Assembly: GCF_000355765.4 (NCBI RefSeq)
Contig: NZ_CP021106.3
Coordinates: forward strand, 372,001 to 436,000
DNA length: 64,000 nt
Direction: 5' to 3'
Source: Nitrosospira lacus
GTDB lineage: Bacteria > Pseudomonadota > Gammaproteobacteria > Burkholderiales > Nitrosomonadaceae
The notes under the pieces are model-generated. The model was not told where the DNA came from. It made no database searches and saw nothing but the letters and a program-made list of their open reading frames with translations. Below, piece after piece: positions 26,913 through 36,381 of this stretch; the stretch's first letter is position 1; each line of letters opens with the position of its first letter. A program made the translations under genes and the position numbers.

Positions 26913-28807
26913 ATCTCGACGCGTGCCCCCAGCTCGAGAACCCGGTTAGCGGGTAACTTAAAGTATTCCGCCGCGTTGCTCGCATTGCGGGTCATGGCTG
27001 CGAAAAGGCGTTCCCGCCATAATGCCATGCCGGCGCCGGAACTCGGCACGACGATCTGGCGACTCAGAAAGTAGGACGTTTGTAACGGCTCGAATATAAG
27101 TCCATATTCCTGGCACAATTCAAGTGCATAAGGCAGATTGGGCTCGTCTTTGAAGCCGTAACGGACAGTAACTTGGTAGCAGTTATTGATTAATGGCTTT
27201 ACGGAGACTCGCTGGTCTTTAAGAACCCGTGGGGTTTCCAAATGGGCCACCGTCAAGAATATCACTCGCTCATGCAAAACCTGATTATGAGCAAGATTGT
27301 GCAGAAGCGCATGGGGTACTCCATCCAAATCGGCCGTCAAAAAGATCGATGTGCCGGCGACACGTGTCGGAGGATGCGCCAGCAGCGATTCCAGAAATGG
27401 CTGAAGCGGAATAGCGGCGGAGCGTAAGTGCTCGAACAGGATTTGACGTCCGCGATGCCATGTAACCATGATGGTAAAAATTATCACTCCGATTACGAGC
27501 GGAAACCATCCGCCCTGGGCAAGCTTCAGGGTGGTGGCCGCAAAAAATGTCATGTCAATGGCAATAAAAATGGTTGTCGCAAAAACAGCTAAAAACCAGG
27601 AGTACTTCCAGGCGTAGCGAAGTACGAAAAATGTCAGCAATGTTTCAATGACCATCGTGGCCGTTACGGCAAATCCGTACGCGGATGCGAGACTGGAGGA
27701 TGAACCAAAGCCCAGGACCGCCATAACTACCGCTGCAAGCAGTGTCCAATTGACAAAAGGAATATATATCTGACCGATCTTTCGGTCGGAGGTGTGCTTG
27801 ATCTGCATGCGCGGCAGAAATCCCAGTTGGATGGCCTGTTTGGTCATGGAGAAAACGCCGGAGATAACGGCTTGCGATGCGATGACGGTGGCTACGGTCG
27901 CCAATCCTACAGCCGGATAAAGCGCCCAGACGGGGAACAAAAGATAGAAGGGATTGGAAATTGCCAGCGGATTGGAGAGCAGCAGCGCTCCCTGCCCGAG
28001 ATAATTCAACGTAAGCGCTGGGAGCACACATCCATACCAGGCAAATCGGATAGGTTTGGCGCCGAAGTGTCCCATATCCGCATAGAGCGCTTCTCCACCT
28101 GTAATCGCGAGCACCACGGCACCCAAGGCGACAAACGCCAACCACCCGTTGTCTAGGCAGAAGGCGATGGCATGAACCGGATTCAGCGCGGACAATATCT
28201 GGGGAGCGGCCCCGATATTGGCGAGACCGGCAAGCCCAAGCGTACTGAACCATATCAGCGTGATCGGTCCGAACATGGCGCCGATTCCGCCGGTTCCCCG
28301 CTGTTGAATTAAAAAAAGCGCGATGAGCACAGTCAATGTGATGGGTACGACGTACGGCTTGAGAAGCGGGGTCGCCACTTCCAATCCTTCCACGGCACTC
28401 AGCACAGAAATCGCCGGAGTAATAACCCCGTCTCCATAGAACAGCGCTGCGCCAAAGCCACCGATGAGAAATAGAGCATTGCGCAGTTGCGGATGACTTG
28501 CGACCGAGGAACTGGCGAGCGAGAGCAATGCCATGATGCCACCCTCACCCTTATTGTCCGCACGCAGGATTAGCGTTATGTACTTGAGCGAGACCACCAC
28601 CATGAGCGCCCAGAAAATGAGCGAGATAATGCCGATTATATTGCCCTCGCTGACGGCAAGCCCGTGGACAGGATCAAAAACCGTCTTCATGACGTATAAA
28701 GGACTCGTACCAATATCGCCGTAGACTACCCCCAGTGCGGCGAGACTTAGCACGCTCAGAGACTGATGCCCGGTAGTTGTTTTCGATTCGGTATTTTCGC
28801 TGATCAT
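26909..28807 (-). CDS. kup: Potassium uptake protein Kup
   Basis: A 632-residue low-affinity K+/H+ symporter of the KUP/HAK/KT family. The N-terminal signature ALGVVYGDIGTSPLYV is intact, followed by GEGGIMALLSL, FYGDGVITPAISVLSA and GGEALYADMGHFG, all family hallmarks. About 12 hydrophobic helices occupy residues 20-455; a hydrophilic C-terminal domain follows. The length matches E. coli Kup (622). It has no operon partner: the GGDEF-EAL gene converges on it and the upstream flank is intergenic. Confidence 0.96.
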   Translation of the reverse strand: MISENTESKTTTGHQSLSVLSLAALGVVYGDIGTSPLYVMKTVFDPVHGLAVSEGNIIGIISLIFWALMVVVSLKYITLILRADNKGEGGIMALLSLASSSVASHPQLRNALFLIGGFGAALFYGDGVITPAISVLSAVEGLEVATPLLKPYVVPITLTVLIALFLIQQRGTGGIGAMFGPITLIWFSTLGLAGLANIGAAPQILSALNPVHAIAFCLDNGWLAFVALGAVVLAITGGEALYADMGHFGAKPIRFAWYGCVLPALTLNYLGQGALLLSNPLAISNPFYLLFPVWALYPAVGLATVATVIASQAVISGVFSMTKQAIQLGFLPRMQIKHTSDRKIGQIYIPFVNWTLLAAVVMAVLGFGSSSSLASAYGFAVTATMVIETLLTFFVLRYAWKYSWFLAVFATTIFIAIDMTFFAATTLKLAQGGWFPLVIGVIIFTIMVTWHRGRQILFEHLRSAAIPLQPFLESLLAHPPTRVAGTSIFLTADLDGVPHALLHNLAHNQVLHERVIFLTVAHLETPRVLKDQRVSVKPLINNCYQVTVRYGFKDEPNLPYALELCQEYGLIFEPLQTSYFLSRQIVVPSSGAGMALWRERLFAAMTRNASNAAEYFKLPANRVLELGARVEI

Positions 28808-29291
28808 GATCCCAGACCCCGCAATGGAAGCACATCCGCCAAAAATGTGAAGTTGAGCTGAAGCCGGAAGTTATTGCAGGTCATGTGACGCCAAACTCAA
28901 AAAGAAGGGTGAAGAATAGGGGTAAACAGGTAAACTTATTGATTTGGCGAGAAAATACCATAAATTTCGTCATTCCGGGCTTACCGGGATCCAGTCCAGA
29001 CCAGCAAGGCGCGATCCGGGCGCCATTGACCAGCTTGAATCGGCATGGCGCTTATACTGTTTGCTTGTTGGATCAACAGGATTTGGATACATTTGAAGCA
29101 GACTGGTTTACCTGATGGTGGCACCATGGTGGCTTGGACATTCATACTGCAAGCAGTAAGCCGTATACAGTACTGCGGTCCCCTTTGTGTCAATTTGCAG
29201 TATCGCGGGCGTATAAGTTTGAAGACCCTTTCATGGCGGCTTGGGTAATGAATGGATTGCTTGCTGGTACATACGGCAATTGCAAACAAGA
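28808..29291. other. Intergenic region between kup and sixA
   Basis: No credible gene. A stretch around 28971 (CGTCATTCCGGGCTTACC, then GGGATCCAG) resembles the common proteobacterial CGTCATTCC...ATCCAG repeat family, but only a single half was found. The short open frames on both strands are not protein-like. Confidence 0.35.
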
Positions 29292-29744
29292 CTACAACAT
29301 ATCCGGAGAAATGCTGGCATGCAAGACGACTTCGGCGATATCCCCCTTATTTTTGCTGCTAAACCACCATATTGCGCCTTTCCGGACGCTCCATTCCACT
29401 GGGTCGCCTGACATGAGAAAGGCCGCGACTTCTCCAAGTGTAGGCTGATGGCCCACCACCACTACCGCTCCTTTGGCATTCGGCCAATCTGCAGCTGCGA
29501 GAATTGCTTTTGCCGATACACCCGGCCCAATTGCCCTGACGGTTTCGAAATTATCATCGAGCGCCGTTGCAGTCTGCTGGGTGCGCGTGGTGGGACTGAC
29601 TATGATACGTGTGTTTTTTGGCAATCTTGGCTTGAGCCATTCGGCCATGACGCGCGCTTGTTTTAACCCCTTATCTGTAAGTTTCCGCGCGCTGTCGGGC
29701 ATACCCTCCTCAGCTTCGGCGTGACGCCATAAAATGAGCTCCAT
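29292..29744 (-). CDS. sixA: Phosphohistidine phosphatase SixA
   Basis: A 150-residue histidine phosphatase that removes phosphate from phosphohistidine, for example on HPt domains or on the nitrogen-type PTS. The catalytic His8 is in LILWRHAEAEEG; the second His is in VVVGHQPTLGEV. The start ATG is preceded by AGGAGA, a good Shine-Dalgarno, and matches the family N-terminus; a longer frame that adds 33 residues is therefore not used. Its likely target here is unknown; the PTS genes near 4-7 kb are one candidate. Confidence 0.9.
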   Translation of the reverse strand: MELILWRHAEAEEGMPDSARKLTDKGLKQARVMAEWLKPRLPKNTRIIVSPTTRTQQTATALDDNFETVRAIGPGVSAKAILAAADWPNAKGAVVVVGHQPTLGEVAAFLMSGDPVEWSVRKGAIWWFSSKNKGDIAEVVLHASISPDML

Positions 29745-30020
29745 GTTTTCTCCTATAGTAAAACTATTGATCCATAGTAGCCTGACAGTGTGCCGGGTAG
29801 AGACAATCTTGGTCGCACGAATGAACTGACGTTGAACTGACAAAATGCGCTATAGCGACTATCACCTCTGATCTTGTAACTGGCAGACCTACGTGAAAAT
29901 TGCCTCATCATCAACTGGCGAACATGCGCGAATGAGGGAACCGGTAGTGAATGCCGATGGAAGGAACTCTGTCAGCGAAAAATCTATTGTGGATGACGGG
30001 GAAATGATGCTTGCGGAAAT

Positions 30021-30040
30021 GGCGGGCATATCCGCCCGCC
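30021..30040 (-). terminator. Weak hairpin after thioredoxin-like gene
   Basis: GGCGGGC and GCCCGCC form a perfect 7-bp GC stem with a 6-nt loop, 12 bp after the stop of the minus-strand thioredoxin-like gene. The T-tract is poor, so termination may be weak. Confidence 0.5.
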
Positions 30041-30051
30041 TTCCATCGCAA

Positions 30052-30291
30052 TTAGGACTTCAACGCAGAAATGGGGGCGCCAAAGTTGATGTGGAAAGGT
30101 GCTCCATTGATTACGATTGCGGGCACCGACTTCACGCCAGCCGCTTCAGCAGCCGCAATGCGATCGGCGTGTTCGCCGAGATGCACAAGCTCCACATCGT
30201 AGCGGGTGGGATCCAGGGCATCAGCAATCTGACGCTCGGCTTCGACACATACAGGGCAGCCGGCATGGTAGAAAGTAGCAGGTGTTTTCAT
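30052..30291 (-). CDS. Small thioredoxin/glutaredoxin-like protein
   Basis: A 79-residue thioredoxin-fold protein. It has the redox motif CPVC at residues 12-15 (FYHAGCPVCVEAE) and the cis-proline segment VKSVPAIVINGAPF, as in mini-thioredoxins and glutaredoxins. There is no signal peptide, so it is cytoplasmic. A clear Shine-Dalgarno GGAGAT lies 8 bp before the ATG. The gene stands alone. The substrate is unknown. Confidence 0.85.
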   Translation of the reverse strand: MKTPATFYHAGCPVCVEAERQIADALDPTRYDVELVHLGEHADRIAAAEAAGVKSVPAIVINGAPFHINFGAPISALKS

Positions 30292-30611
30292 AGTTGATAT
30301 CTCCAGAAGATTTAGATGTCAGTGGGGACTACCCACGTTCGCAAGAACCAGTTGAGCTGTAACCATGCGACGGGGCCATTATAACCCAAGACCCCCAGGC
30401 GATCAAAACTGCGGGCGGGATGACACCCATGAATTCCGATATAGCTGTGCATTCGACGATGGTGTCTATTGGCGATTTTTAACCTTGATACGGCAGTTGG
30501 CTGCTCATTTACCGGATTGACATTGTAATTATGCTATTTGACTTTTACTCTTGGATGTGCCCGCAGCAAAGACAAATTAAAGATTGGTTCCGGCGGATGA
30601 CAATTACCTTG
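30292..30611. other. Intergenic region between trx-like gene and rsmI
   Basis: No gene is supported. It should hold the promoter of the thioredoxin-like gene on the minus strand. TTGACA at 30518 on the plus strand lacks a convincing partner box. Confidence 0.35.
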
Positions 30612-31487
30612 CTATGCTCCGCTATTTGTCCCATCTTTTATTGCCAATGCCAATGCATATAACAGATTCTTGCTCTCACCGGTTATTTCCGCCGCTAATT
30701 TGACGGCCTGCTTCAGTGGCAAATTTTTTAATAATAGGGCCAACGCATGCTGTGCCTGATCACTGACCTTTTCTTCAATTTGGACTTCTGCGCCGGACAC
30801 AAGTAGCACGAACTCGCCCTTTTGATGGTTGGCATCAGCCTGCAACCATGCGGGAGCATCATGCAAAACACAACTGTGAAACGTTTCGAACACTTTGGTC
30901 AACTCTCTGGCAATAGTGAGTCGGCGATGCATGCCCAGCACCTGAACCAGATCGGCCACGCAGTCAATTATACGATGCGGGGCTTCGTAAAATACCAGCG
31001 TGTGAGGCTGCGGCTTTAGCATCTCCAGTTCGCGTCTGCGAGGCCCGGAATTGACAGGGAGAAATCCGTAGAACAAAAAATGGGGCAGGGTGATTCCTGA
31101 TGCAGACAGAGCACAGATGGCCGCGTTGGCGCCCGGAATCGGGGTCACTTTGTAGCCTTGATCCCGCACCAAGCTCACCAGTACACTCCCCGGATCAGAA
31201 ATCCCCGGCGTACCTGCGTCAGTGACAAGAGCAATGGATTTTCCTTGGGCAAGCAAATTTGCGACCTTTTTCGCCATGACGCGTTCATTGTGCTGATGCA
31301 ATGCCATCATTTTTCTGGATATCGAATAATGTGCCAATAAATGCGCAGTGGTGCGGGTATCTTCGGCGGCGATTACATCCACCGCCGCGAGTATGTCCAA
31401 TGCCCGAAGACTGATGTCCCGCAGATTTCCAATGGGGGTGGCAACGACATATAGCGTGCTGGGGGATATCATAGTATGGTGATTCAT
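30612..31487 (-). CDS. rsmI: 16S rRNA C1402 2'-O-methyltransferase RsmI
   Basis: A 291-residue SAM-dependent tetrapyrrole-methylase-fold enzyme that methylates the ribose of C1402 in 16S rRNA. Family motifs: LYVVATPIGNLRDISLRAL, AAEDTRTTAHLL, SIALVTDAGTPGISDPG, PIPGANAAICAL, FYEAPHRI. The length fits (E. coli 286). An alternative start is the Met five codons later (MISPSTLYVVATP). It is near yraN, oriented divergently, the layout seen in many proteobacteria. Confidence 0.94.
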   Translation of the reverse strand: MNHHTMISPSTLYVVATPIGNLRDISLRALDILAAVDVIAAEDTRTTAHLLAHYSISRKMMALHQHNERVMAKKVANLLAQGKSIALVTDAGTPGISDPGSVLVSLVRDQGYKVTPIPGANAAICALSASGITLPHFLFYGFLPVNSGPRRRELEMLKPQPHTLVFYEAPHRIIDCVADLVQVLGMHRRLTIARELTKVFETFHSCVLHDAPAWLQADANHQKGEFVLLVSGAEVQIEEKVSDQAQHALALLLKNLPLKQAVKLAAEITGESKNLLYALALAIKDGTNSGA

Positions 31488-31907
31488 TTATTTGATGGTG
31501 CCGCGTTGGATCGTTGCACTATAAACCAAATCTGGCGCCGGGATGGAACGGGTGGGTGTTTTTCAACGTACCCGGCATGGCTTAGCCATACAAGATTTCT
31601 ATTTTATTGCGTGATGACTTGGGCTGGGAGATCGGCTGGAGAATGAGCACCCGCTGCCGAATTTAGATAAATAATCAATCTGTCTTTAATGGAGCCGGAA
31701 TGATTTATGATCAGGGTGCGCACGAGGATTGAGTTAACGGCGGTCGAGCTTTTCTGGATGTCCATGTATTGCTATCGCCTAACGCAATCCGGGAAACTGA
31801 TGGTAATGCGTTATGCCAGATTGGTTGGCGTTGTAGAATGCCATATTGGCCGGGATCTCCGGTTAGGGCGGAAATCGGGTACCTTATTGTTTTTGAGCCG
31901 GGATTAG
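31488..31907. other. Intergenic region between rsmI and yraN
   Basis: A divergent promoter region. A plus-strand frame of 66 codons (31707-31907) is open up to yraN but resembles no protein. RNase P RNA, which lies near here in some genomes, was looked for and its conserved core was not found. Confidence 0.4.
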
Positions 31908-31922
31908 GTGGGACGCCAGGAT

Positions 31923-32261
31923 ATGAAGGGCAATGAGGCCGAGCGATATGCTGAAACATTTCTGCTGCATCAGCACCTTAACTTGCTTGAACGAAATTAC
32001 CGATGCCGCTATGGGGAGATCGACCTCATCATGCGAGATGGCGAGGTGCTGGTATTTATTGAGGTGCGGTTGCGCACGAATTTGATTTTTGGTGGGGCGG
32101 CGGCTAGCATTACGCGGTTTAAGCAGGCGAAACTGTTACGTTCGGCGCGACATTATCTTGCCGGCTTGAGGACGACACCTCCGTGCCGCTTTGATGCAGT
32201 GTTGCTATCAGGCTCCAGCGGATCGGAAATTGAATGGATCAAAAATGCCTTTGATGAATAG
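31923..32261 (+). CDS. yraN: UPF0102 endonuclease-like protein YraN
   Basis: A 112-residue protein of the YraN/UPF0102 family with a restriction-endonuclease-like fold. The motif GNEAERYAETFL, the core NYRCRYGEIDLIMRDGEVL and VFIEVRLRTN (Asp and Glu-x-Arg/Lys catalytic pattern) are typical. The ATG at 31923 agrees with the family start, but an in-frame GTG at 31908 is possible. The family role is unclear; a link to DNA repair or uptake has been suggested. It is followed by a BON-domain lipoprotein, as in many genomes, although diaA, often between them, is absent. Confidence 0.88.
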   Translation: MKGNEAERYAETFLLHQHLNLLERNYRCRYGEIDLIMRDGEVLVFIEVRLRTNLIFGGAAASITRFKQAKLLRSARHYLAGLRTTPPCRFDAVLLSGSSGSEIEWIKNAFDE

Positions 32262-32440
32262 AATAGCGTTGTTATCGAGTCGCAGATATTGCTTCCTGAT
32301 GGTTTTCCCTATGAACAGGATGAGAATCTTGATAATCGGACTGACTTGTAGCGAAGCGAGTATATGACCGAATGCCTATTTTAAGGGCTCATGGTTCTTT
32401 TATTTGGTTAGCCGAAGATGGCAGCCATAAGCCGCCCGGA

Positions 32441-32481
32441 GGCTTTTGTAGCCGATTTCCTTTAAACCCGGCGGGGCTGCA
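32441..32481 (+). repeat. Dispersed repeat copy 2 (best copy)
   Basis: GGCTTTTGTAGCC, which folds as GGCT/AGCC around TTTGT, followed by GATTTCCTTTAAACCCGGCG and GGGCTGC. Copies with the same core are at 26874, 37943 (reverse) and 55246. All lie at gene ends or in intergenic DNA. Confidence 0.5.
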
Positions 32482-32529
32482 GGTGCGGCGAAAGGATATG
32501 ATTGTTGCTTTTTTACGAAGGGGACGCTG

Positions 32530-33117
32530 ATGAGAAGTTCGGGTGGGGGATGGCTTTTTTTGCTTGCGCTGCTATTTCCATTTCTTCCGGGATGCGCCGC
32601 GTTTATAGCGGCCGGCGTGATCTCCGGTGTTGGTACAGGTGTAGCGGTATCTCAAGACCGGCGGACAGGGGGCATTTTCGTCGAGGATGAAGGGATTGAG
32701 ATTAAGGCCGGACGCCGCATCGGGGAGAAATTTGGGGGGAATGTTCACGTTAACATCACGAGCTTTAATCGCAACGTGTTGCTCACCGGGGAGGTTCCGT
32801 CGGAAAATATAAAGAAGGAGATTGGAGATCTGGTCAAGGGCGTTGAAAATGTACGCAACGTGACTAACGAGATAGCGGTAGCCGGAATAAGCTCGTTCAT
32901 GTCTCGCAGTAATGACGCATTGATCACATCTAAGGTCAAAGGCCGCTTTATGGATGCCGGGAAATTTCAGGTTAATCATGTCAAGGTCGTTACGGAGAAC
33001 GGTGTAGTATTTCTGCTGGGCATGGTAAATCGCAAGGAGGCTGAAAGCGCAGTAGAGATTGCAAGTTCGACCAGCGGCGTAAGGAAGGTGGTCAAGGTTT
33101 TTGAATACCAAGGTTGA
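32530..33117 (+). CDS. BON-domain lipoprotein (DolP/YraP-like)
   Basis: A 195-residue outer-membrane lipoprotein. The signal peptide ends in the lipobox FLPGC (Cys near residue 22). Two BON domains follow (about 65-130 and 140-195), with HVNITSFNRNVLLTGEVPSE and HVKVVTENGVVFLLGMVNR. Homologs such as E. coli DolP (YraP) help keep the outer membrane intact and bind anionic phospholipid. The yraN-BON order is conserved. The ATG lies in a frame open upstream, without an obvious strong Shine-Dalgarno. Confidence 0.88.
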   Translation: MRSSGGGWLFLLALLFPFLPGCAAFIAAGVISGVGTGVAVSQDRRTGGIFVEDEGIEIKAGRRIGEKFGGNVHVNITSFNRNVLLTGEVPSENIKKEIGDLVKGVENVRNVTNEIAVAGISSFMSRSNDALITSKVKGRFMDAGKFQVNHVKVVTENGVVFLLGMVNRKEAESAVEIASSTSGVRKVVKVFEYQG

Positions 33118-33281
33118 TCGTTGCTGCCCGGATATTCAAACCCCGATTGATACACCGAATGCAGATCGAATATTGAAACCTGCGACCTGTAACTTTGCGC
33201 ATCGCCCGGTGCATGCTTCGGTGCAGGGGCACGTCGTTGAATCGTTGGATATCGGCAAATCTGCCGCGCTGTTTTCTTCAA

Positions 33282-34667
33282 ATGCTTTCCGTTGACTTCG
33301 TTACCCAGCTTCGGAATCTTTTGCCTTCCGACCGGCTACTCACGGACCCGGTAGACTGTTACGCCTATGCCTACGACAATAGCCGGAAGATTTTTCCACC
33401 TGCGGCGGTAGCGTTTCCGGTGACGGCGATGGAAGTGCAATCCATTGTCACGCTTTGCAATGATCATGGTATCCCGCTCACTCCGCGCGGACGCGGCACG
33501 GGGACATCGGGAGGAAGTCTTCCCGAACGGGGGGGTGTGGCATTATCGCTGGAACGAATGCTGCGTATTGTTTCCGTCGATCCCGCCAATCGGGTTATTG
33601 TCACTGAGCCGGGTGTTCTCAATCAATCGATACAGGACGCGGCTAAACCCCATGGCTTCTTTTGGCCGCCCGACCCGTCCAGTGCTGCTTATTCGAGCAT
33701 AGGGGGGAATCTTGCCACTTCCGCGGGCGGACCTCATGCCGTGAAATATGGCACGACCCGAGACCATGTGCTAGGGCTGAGAGCCGTGACGGGGGCGGGC
33801 AAGTTTATTAAAACCGGGTGCTATACCACGAAAGGGGTGGTTGGCTATGACTTGACACGGCTTCTGATAGGCTCGGAGGGTACGCTGGCCGTCATCACGG
33901 AAGCGACACTCAAGCTCACTCCTCTCCCTCAGGCGCGTAGCGGGATCACCGCGCATTACCGCGATGTCAGCAGTTGTGCATCCGCCATCGTTAAGGTAAT
34001 GGCGCTTCCTGAAACCCCTAGTGCGCTTGAGTTTCTGGACGCGGGGGCACTTGGCTTGATCCGGGGGCGTTTCCCGGACATGGTGCCTCACGGTACCTGT
34101 GCCATGCTGATGATCGAGGTGGATGGACCTTCTCGCAGTATCACGGAATCAAGTGCATCGATTCTTGACGCCTGCCGCAATTCGGGGCTGATTTCCGCCG
34201 AGGAAGTGATGGATGCCGCCACCTTGTGGTTGGCACGTAAAACGTTATCCCCGCTATTGCGCGATATTGCGCCAAAAAAAATCAACGAGGACGTGGTAGT
34301 GCCGGTTTCGGCGTTACCGGAATTTCTGGATGGCCTTGCGCGGCTGACTGGCGAGCACAGGATTGCCAATGTCAATTTCGGTCATGCGGGGAATGGCAAC
34401 ATTCATGTAAATCTGCTGGTAAATCCGGATGTGGGCAATGAAATGAATCGGGCGGAGAAATGCCTGAATGAGATGTTCGACCTGGTGATTAGCCTCAATG
34501 GGACGTTATCGGGTGAACATGGCGTGGGTAGCGAGAAACGTGCATACGTGGGCAAGGAGATTGATTCGACAACGCTGGCATTGATGAAAGATATCAAACG
34601 GGTATTTGATCCCCGGAATATCCTTAACCCGGGAAAGTTATTCCCTGCCGATCCCCCGATAGAGTAG
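33282..34667 (+). CDS. FAD-linked 2-hydroxyacid oxidase (GlcD-like)
   Basis: A 461-residue FAD-binding PCMH-type oxidoreductase of the GlcD / D-lactate dehydrogenase family. The FAD loop TPRGRGTGTSGGSLP (near residue 65), PPDPSSAAYSSIGGNLATSAGG and the C-terminal NFGHAGNGNIHVNLL and LSGEHGVGSEKR are clear. The start is set at the ATG giving MLSVDFVTQL; a longer frame starting in the intergenic region adds 29 residues with no homologous look. It is different from the glcD at 55310 and has no E or F subunit beside it, so D-lactate or D-2-hydroxyglutarate could be the substrate. Confidence 0.85.
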   Translation: MLSVDFVTQLRNLLPSDRLLTDPVDCYAYAYDNSRKIFPPAAVAFPVTAMEVQSIVTLCNDHGIPLTPRGRGTGTSGGSLPERGGVALSLERMLRIVSVDPANRVIVTEPGVLNQSIQDAAKPHGFFWPPDPSSAAYSSIGGNLATSAGGPHAVKYGTTRDHVLGLRAVTGAGKFIKTGCYTTKGVVGYDLTRLLIGSEGTLAVITEATLKLTPLPQARSGITAHYRDVSSCASAIVKVMALPETPSALEFLDAGALGLIRGRFPDMVPHGTCAMLMIEVDGPSRSITESSASILDACRNSGLISAEEVMDAATLWLARKTLSPLLRDIAPKKINEDVVVPVSALPEFLDGLARLTGEHRIANVNFGHAGNGNIHVNLLVNPDVGNEMNRAEKCLNEMFDLVISLNGTLSGEHGVGSEKRAYVGKEIDSTTLALMKDIKRVFDPRNILNPGKLFPADPPIE

Positions 34668-34736
34668 CGCACCCTGCTCCTTTACACCCAGCCAATTCGC
34701 TGGCTCCGTACGCCTCTTTTTCTCCGCAAGTCTCCG

Positions 34737-35336
34737 CTAAGCGGATGTTCTCAATAATTCCACGATATCATGGGCAAAAACGTCCCGTCCTGCGCCATTA
34801 CTTATATATAACCTGAGTTTCCCCTTGGGATCAAAAATATAGGTGCCGGAAGAATGATCCATGGTGTGGTGATTTGGCGAATTCCCCATCTGCTTCTGAT
34901 AAACGACCTTGAACTCACTGGCGATGTTTTTTGTTGATTGCGGATCACCGTGCAAACCCAGAAATGCCGGACCGAATGCCGACAAATATTGTGCTAACCG
35001 CTCAGGCGTATCGCGTTCCGGATCAACCGTAACAAATAATACCTGCACACGCGTTGCGTCTTTACCCAGTTTCTGCAGGGCCGCGGCGACTTCTCCCATG
35101 GTGGTGGGGCATATATCGGGGCAATGCGTGTACCCGAAAAAAAGAACTACGGCTTTACCTTTAAAATCAGCCAGGGTTCTGGATTTACCCATATGGTCGG
35201 TGAGTTTGAAATCCTTACCGAATTCGGCACCTGTGATATCCGTTGCCAGAAAGGTTGGCTTCGCGGTATTTCCGCAAGCTGCCATAACAACTGCTACCGA
35301 CCATATTATGATTGCATAGAAGGTACGATACCTCAT
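34737..35336 (-). CDS. SCO1/SenC copper chaperone
   Basis: A 199-residue thioredoxin-fold copper chaperone that loads the CuA site of cytochrome oxidase. The copper-binding CPDIC motif (GYTHCPDICPTTMGEV) and the distal His in MDHSSGTYIFDPKG are present. The N-terminus has a hydrophobic helix ending in VVMAACGN, which is probably a lipobox, so it is anchored in the membrane facing the periplasm. It is the last gene of the minus-strand oxidase cluster, 11 bp after ctaB. Confidence 0.93.
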   Translation of the reverse strand: MRYRTFYAIIIWSVAVVMAACGNTAKPTFLATDITGAEFGKDFKLTDHMGKSRTLADFKGKAVVLFFGYTHCPDICPTTMGEVAAALQKLGKDATRVQVLFVTVDPERDTPERLAQYLSAFGPAFLGLHGDPQSTKNIASEFKVVYQKQMGNSPNHHTMDHSSGTYIFDPKGKLRLYISNGAGRDVFAHDIVELLRTSA

Positions 35337-35347
35337 GCGAAATCGGT

Positions 35348-36250
35348 TCAGAACCGGATGTAATGATCTACCAGCAACACGACGAACAACGCCGCCAGAT
35401 AAAATATTGAGTATCGAAAGGATTTCCGCGCAAGCTGATCGCTGTAGTCAACATAGATCTTTACCGCATAGTACAGAAATACGGCATCTAATACTCCCGC
35501 TCCAAATAAATAGATGAGTCCGCTCATTTGGGTGGCGTAGGGCATGAGTGTCACGCCGATGAGTATTAGCGTGTACAGTAGAACATGCAAACGCGTAAAC
35601 TTGTCGCCATGAGTCACTGGCAACATCGGCATTCCCACTTTTGCGTATTCCAGTTTTCGGTACAGCGCCAGCGCCCAGAAATGAGGAGGTGTCCAGGCAA
35701 AAATTATGAGAAACAGGAGCAGCGCATCGGCGGTCACTTCGCCCGTCACCGCCGCCCAGCCGAGGACAGGTGGCATTGCGCCGGAAGCCCCCCCAATTAC
35801 TATATTCTGGGGAGTCATTGGCTTCAGTATTACCGTATAGATGATCGCATAGCCGACGAATGTACCGAGTGTGAGCCACATGGTTAGGGGATTTACCAGC
35901 TCATGAAGAATCAGCAAACCCGCTCCACCTACCAACGCCAGGAAAAATAAAGTTTCGGGAGAAGTTACCTTCCCCCGTGGCAGCGGCCTCGCACGCGTGC
36001 GCGCCATGACTGCGTCGAGCTTTTGTTCCACCAGACAGTTTACTGCCGCGGCCGCACCCGCCACGAGCGCAATTCCTAGGGTACCGAATATCAGCGCGTT
36101 TAATGGAACCGCCCCGGGGACCGAGAGAAACATGCCGATAAATGCGGTAAATACGATGAGCGACACGACCCTCGGTTTGGTTAACCGATAAAATTCCTGC
36201 AAACGCGAAGCGGTTTGTTGCCAAGCCAACGTAGTAGCCATAATTGTCAC
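35348..36250 (-). CDS. ctaB: Protoheme IX farnesyltransferase (heme O synthase)
   Basis: A 300-residue UbiA-superfamily prenyltransferase that converts heme B to heme O. The motifs are [41 protein letters not shown] (the acidic NxxxDxxxxR box, split) and [13 protein letters not shown]. Eight or nine membrane helices are visible. In related betaproteobacteria ctaA (heme A synthase) lies just upstream; here a 131-bp gap is found instead, so heme A synthase must be elsewhere or replaced. The protein is in the cytoplasmic membrane. Confidence 0.95.
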   Translation of the reverse strand: MTIMATTLAWQQTASRLQEFYRLTKPRVVSLIVFTAFIGMFLSVPGAVPLNALIFGTLGIALVAGAAAAVNCLVEQKLDAVMARTRARPLPRGKVTSPETLFFLALVGGAGLLILHELVNPLTMWLTLGTFVGYAIIYTVILKPMTPQNIVIGGASGAMPPVLGWAAVTGEVTADALLLFLIIFAWTPPHFWALALYRKLEYAKVGMPMLPVTHGDKFTRLHVLLYTLILIGVTLMPYATQMSGLIYLFGAGVLDAVFLYYAVKIYVDYSDQLARKSFRYSIFYLAALFVVLLVDHYIRF

Positions 36251-36381
36251 CTCCTAATTCATCTGCCACAGGGACAGCCGCCTGCTTCTATCTCATAAAA
36301 ACCAAACTACTGCAATTGCTATCCATTTACCGGCATCCGGCGTCCGGGAGAAAACCCGCGTCCCCGGGATATTCGTTCGTC

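Noticed and set aside
28971-29010. Possible CGTCATTCC-type repeat
   Set aside because: Only one half of the usual inverted structure is present and no second copy was found in the window.
29893-30297. 134-codon plus-strand frame opposite the thioredoxin-like gene
   Set aside because: Antisense shadow; the minus-strand gene has a CPVC motif and a good Shine-Dalgarno.
31488-31907. RNase P RNA expected near rsmI/yraN in some genomes
   Set aside because: The conserved core (GAGGAAAGTCCGGGC-like) is not present.
34690-34705. AGCCA/TGGCT hairpin between the FAD-linked oxidase and SCO genes
   Set aside because: A 5-bp stem with a poor T-tract is too weak to call a terminator.
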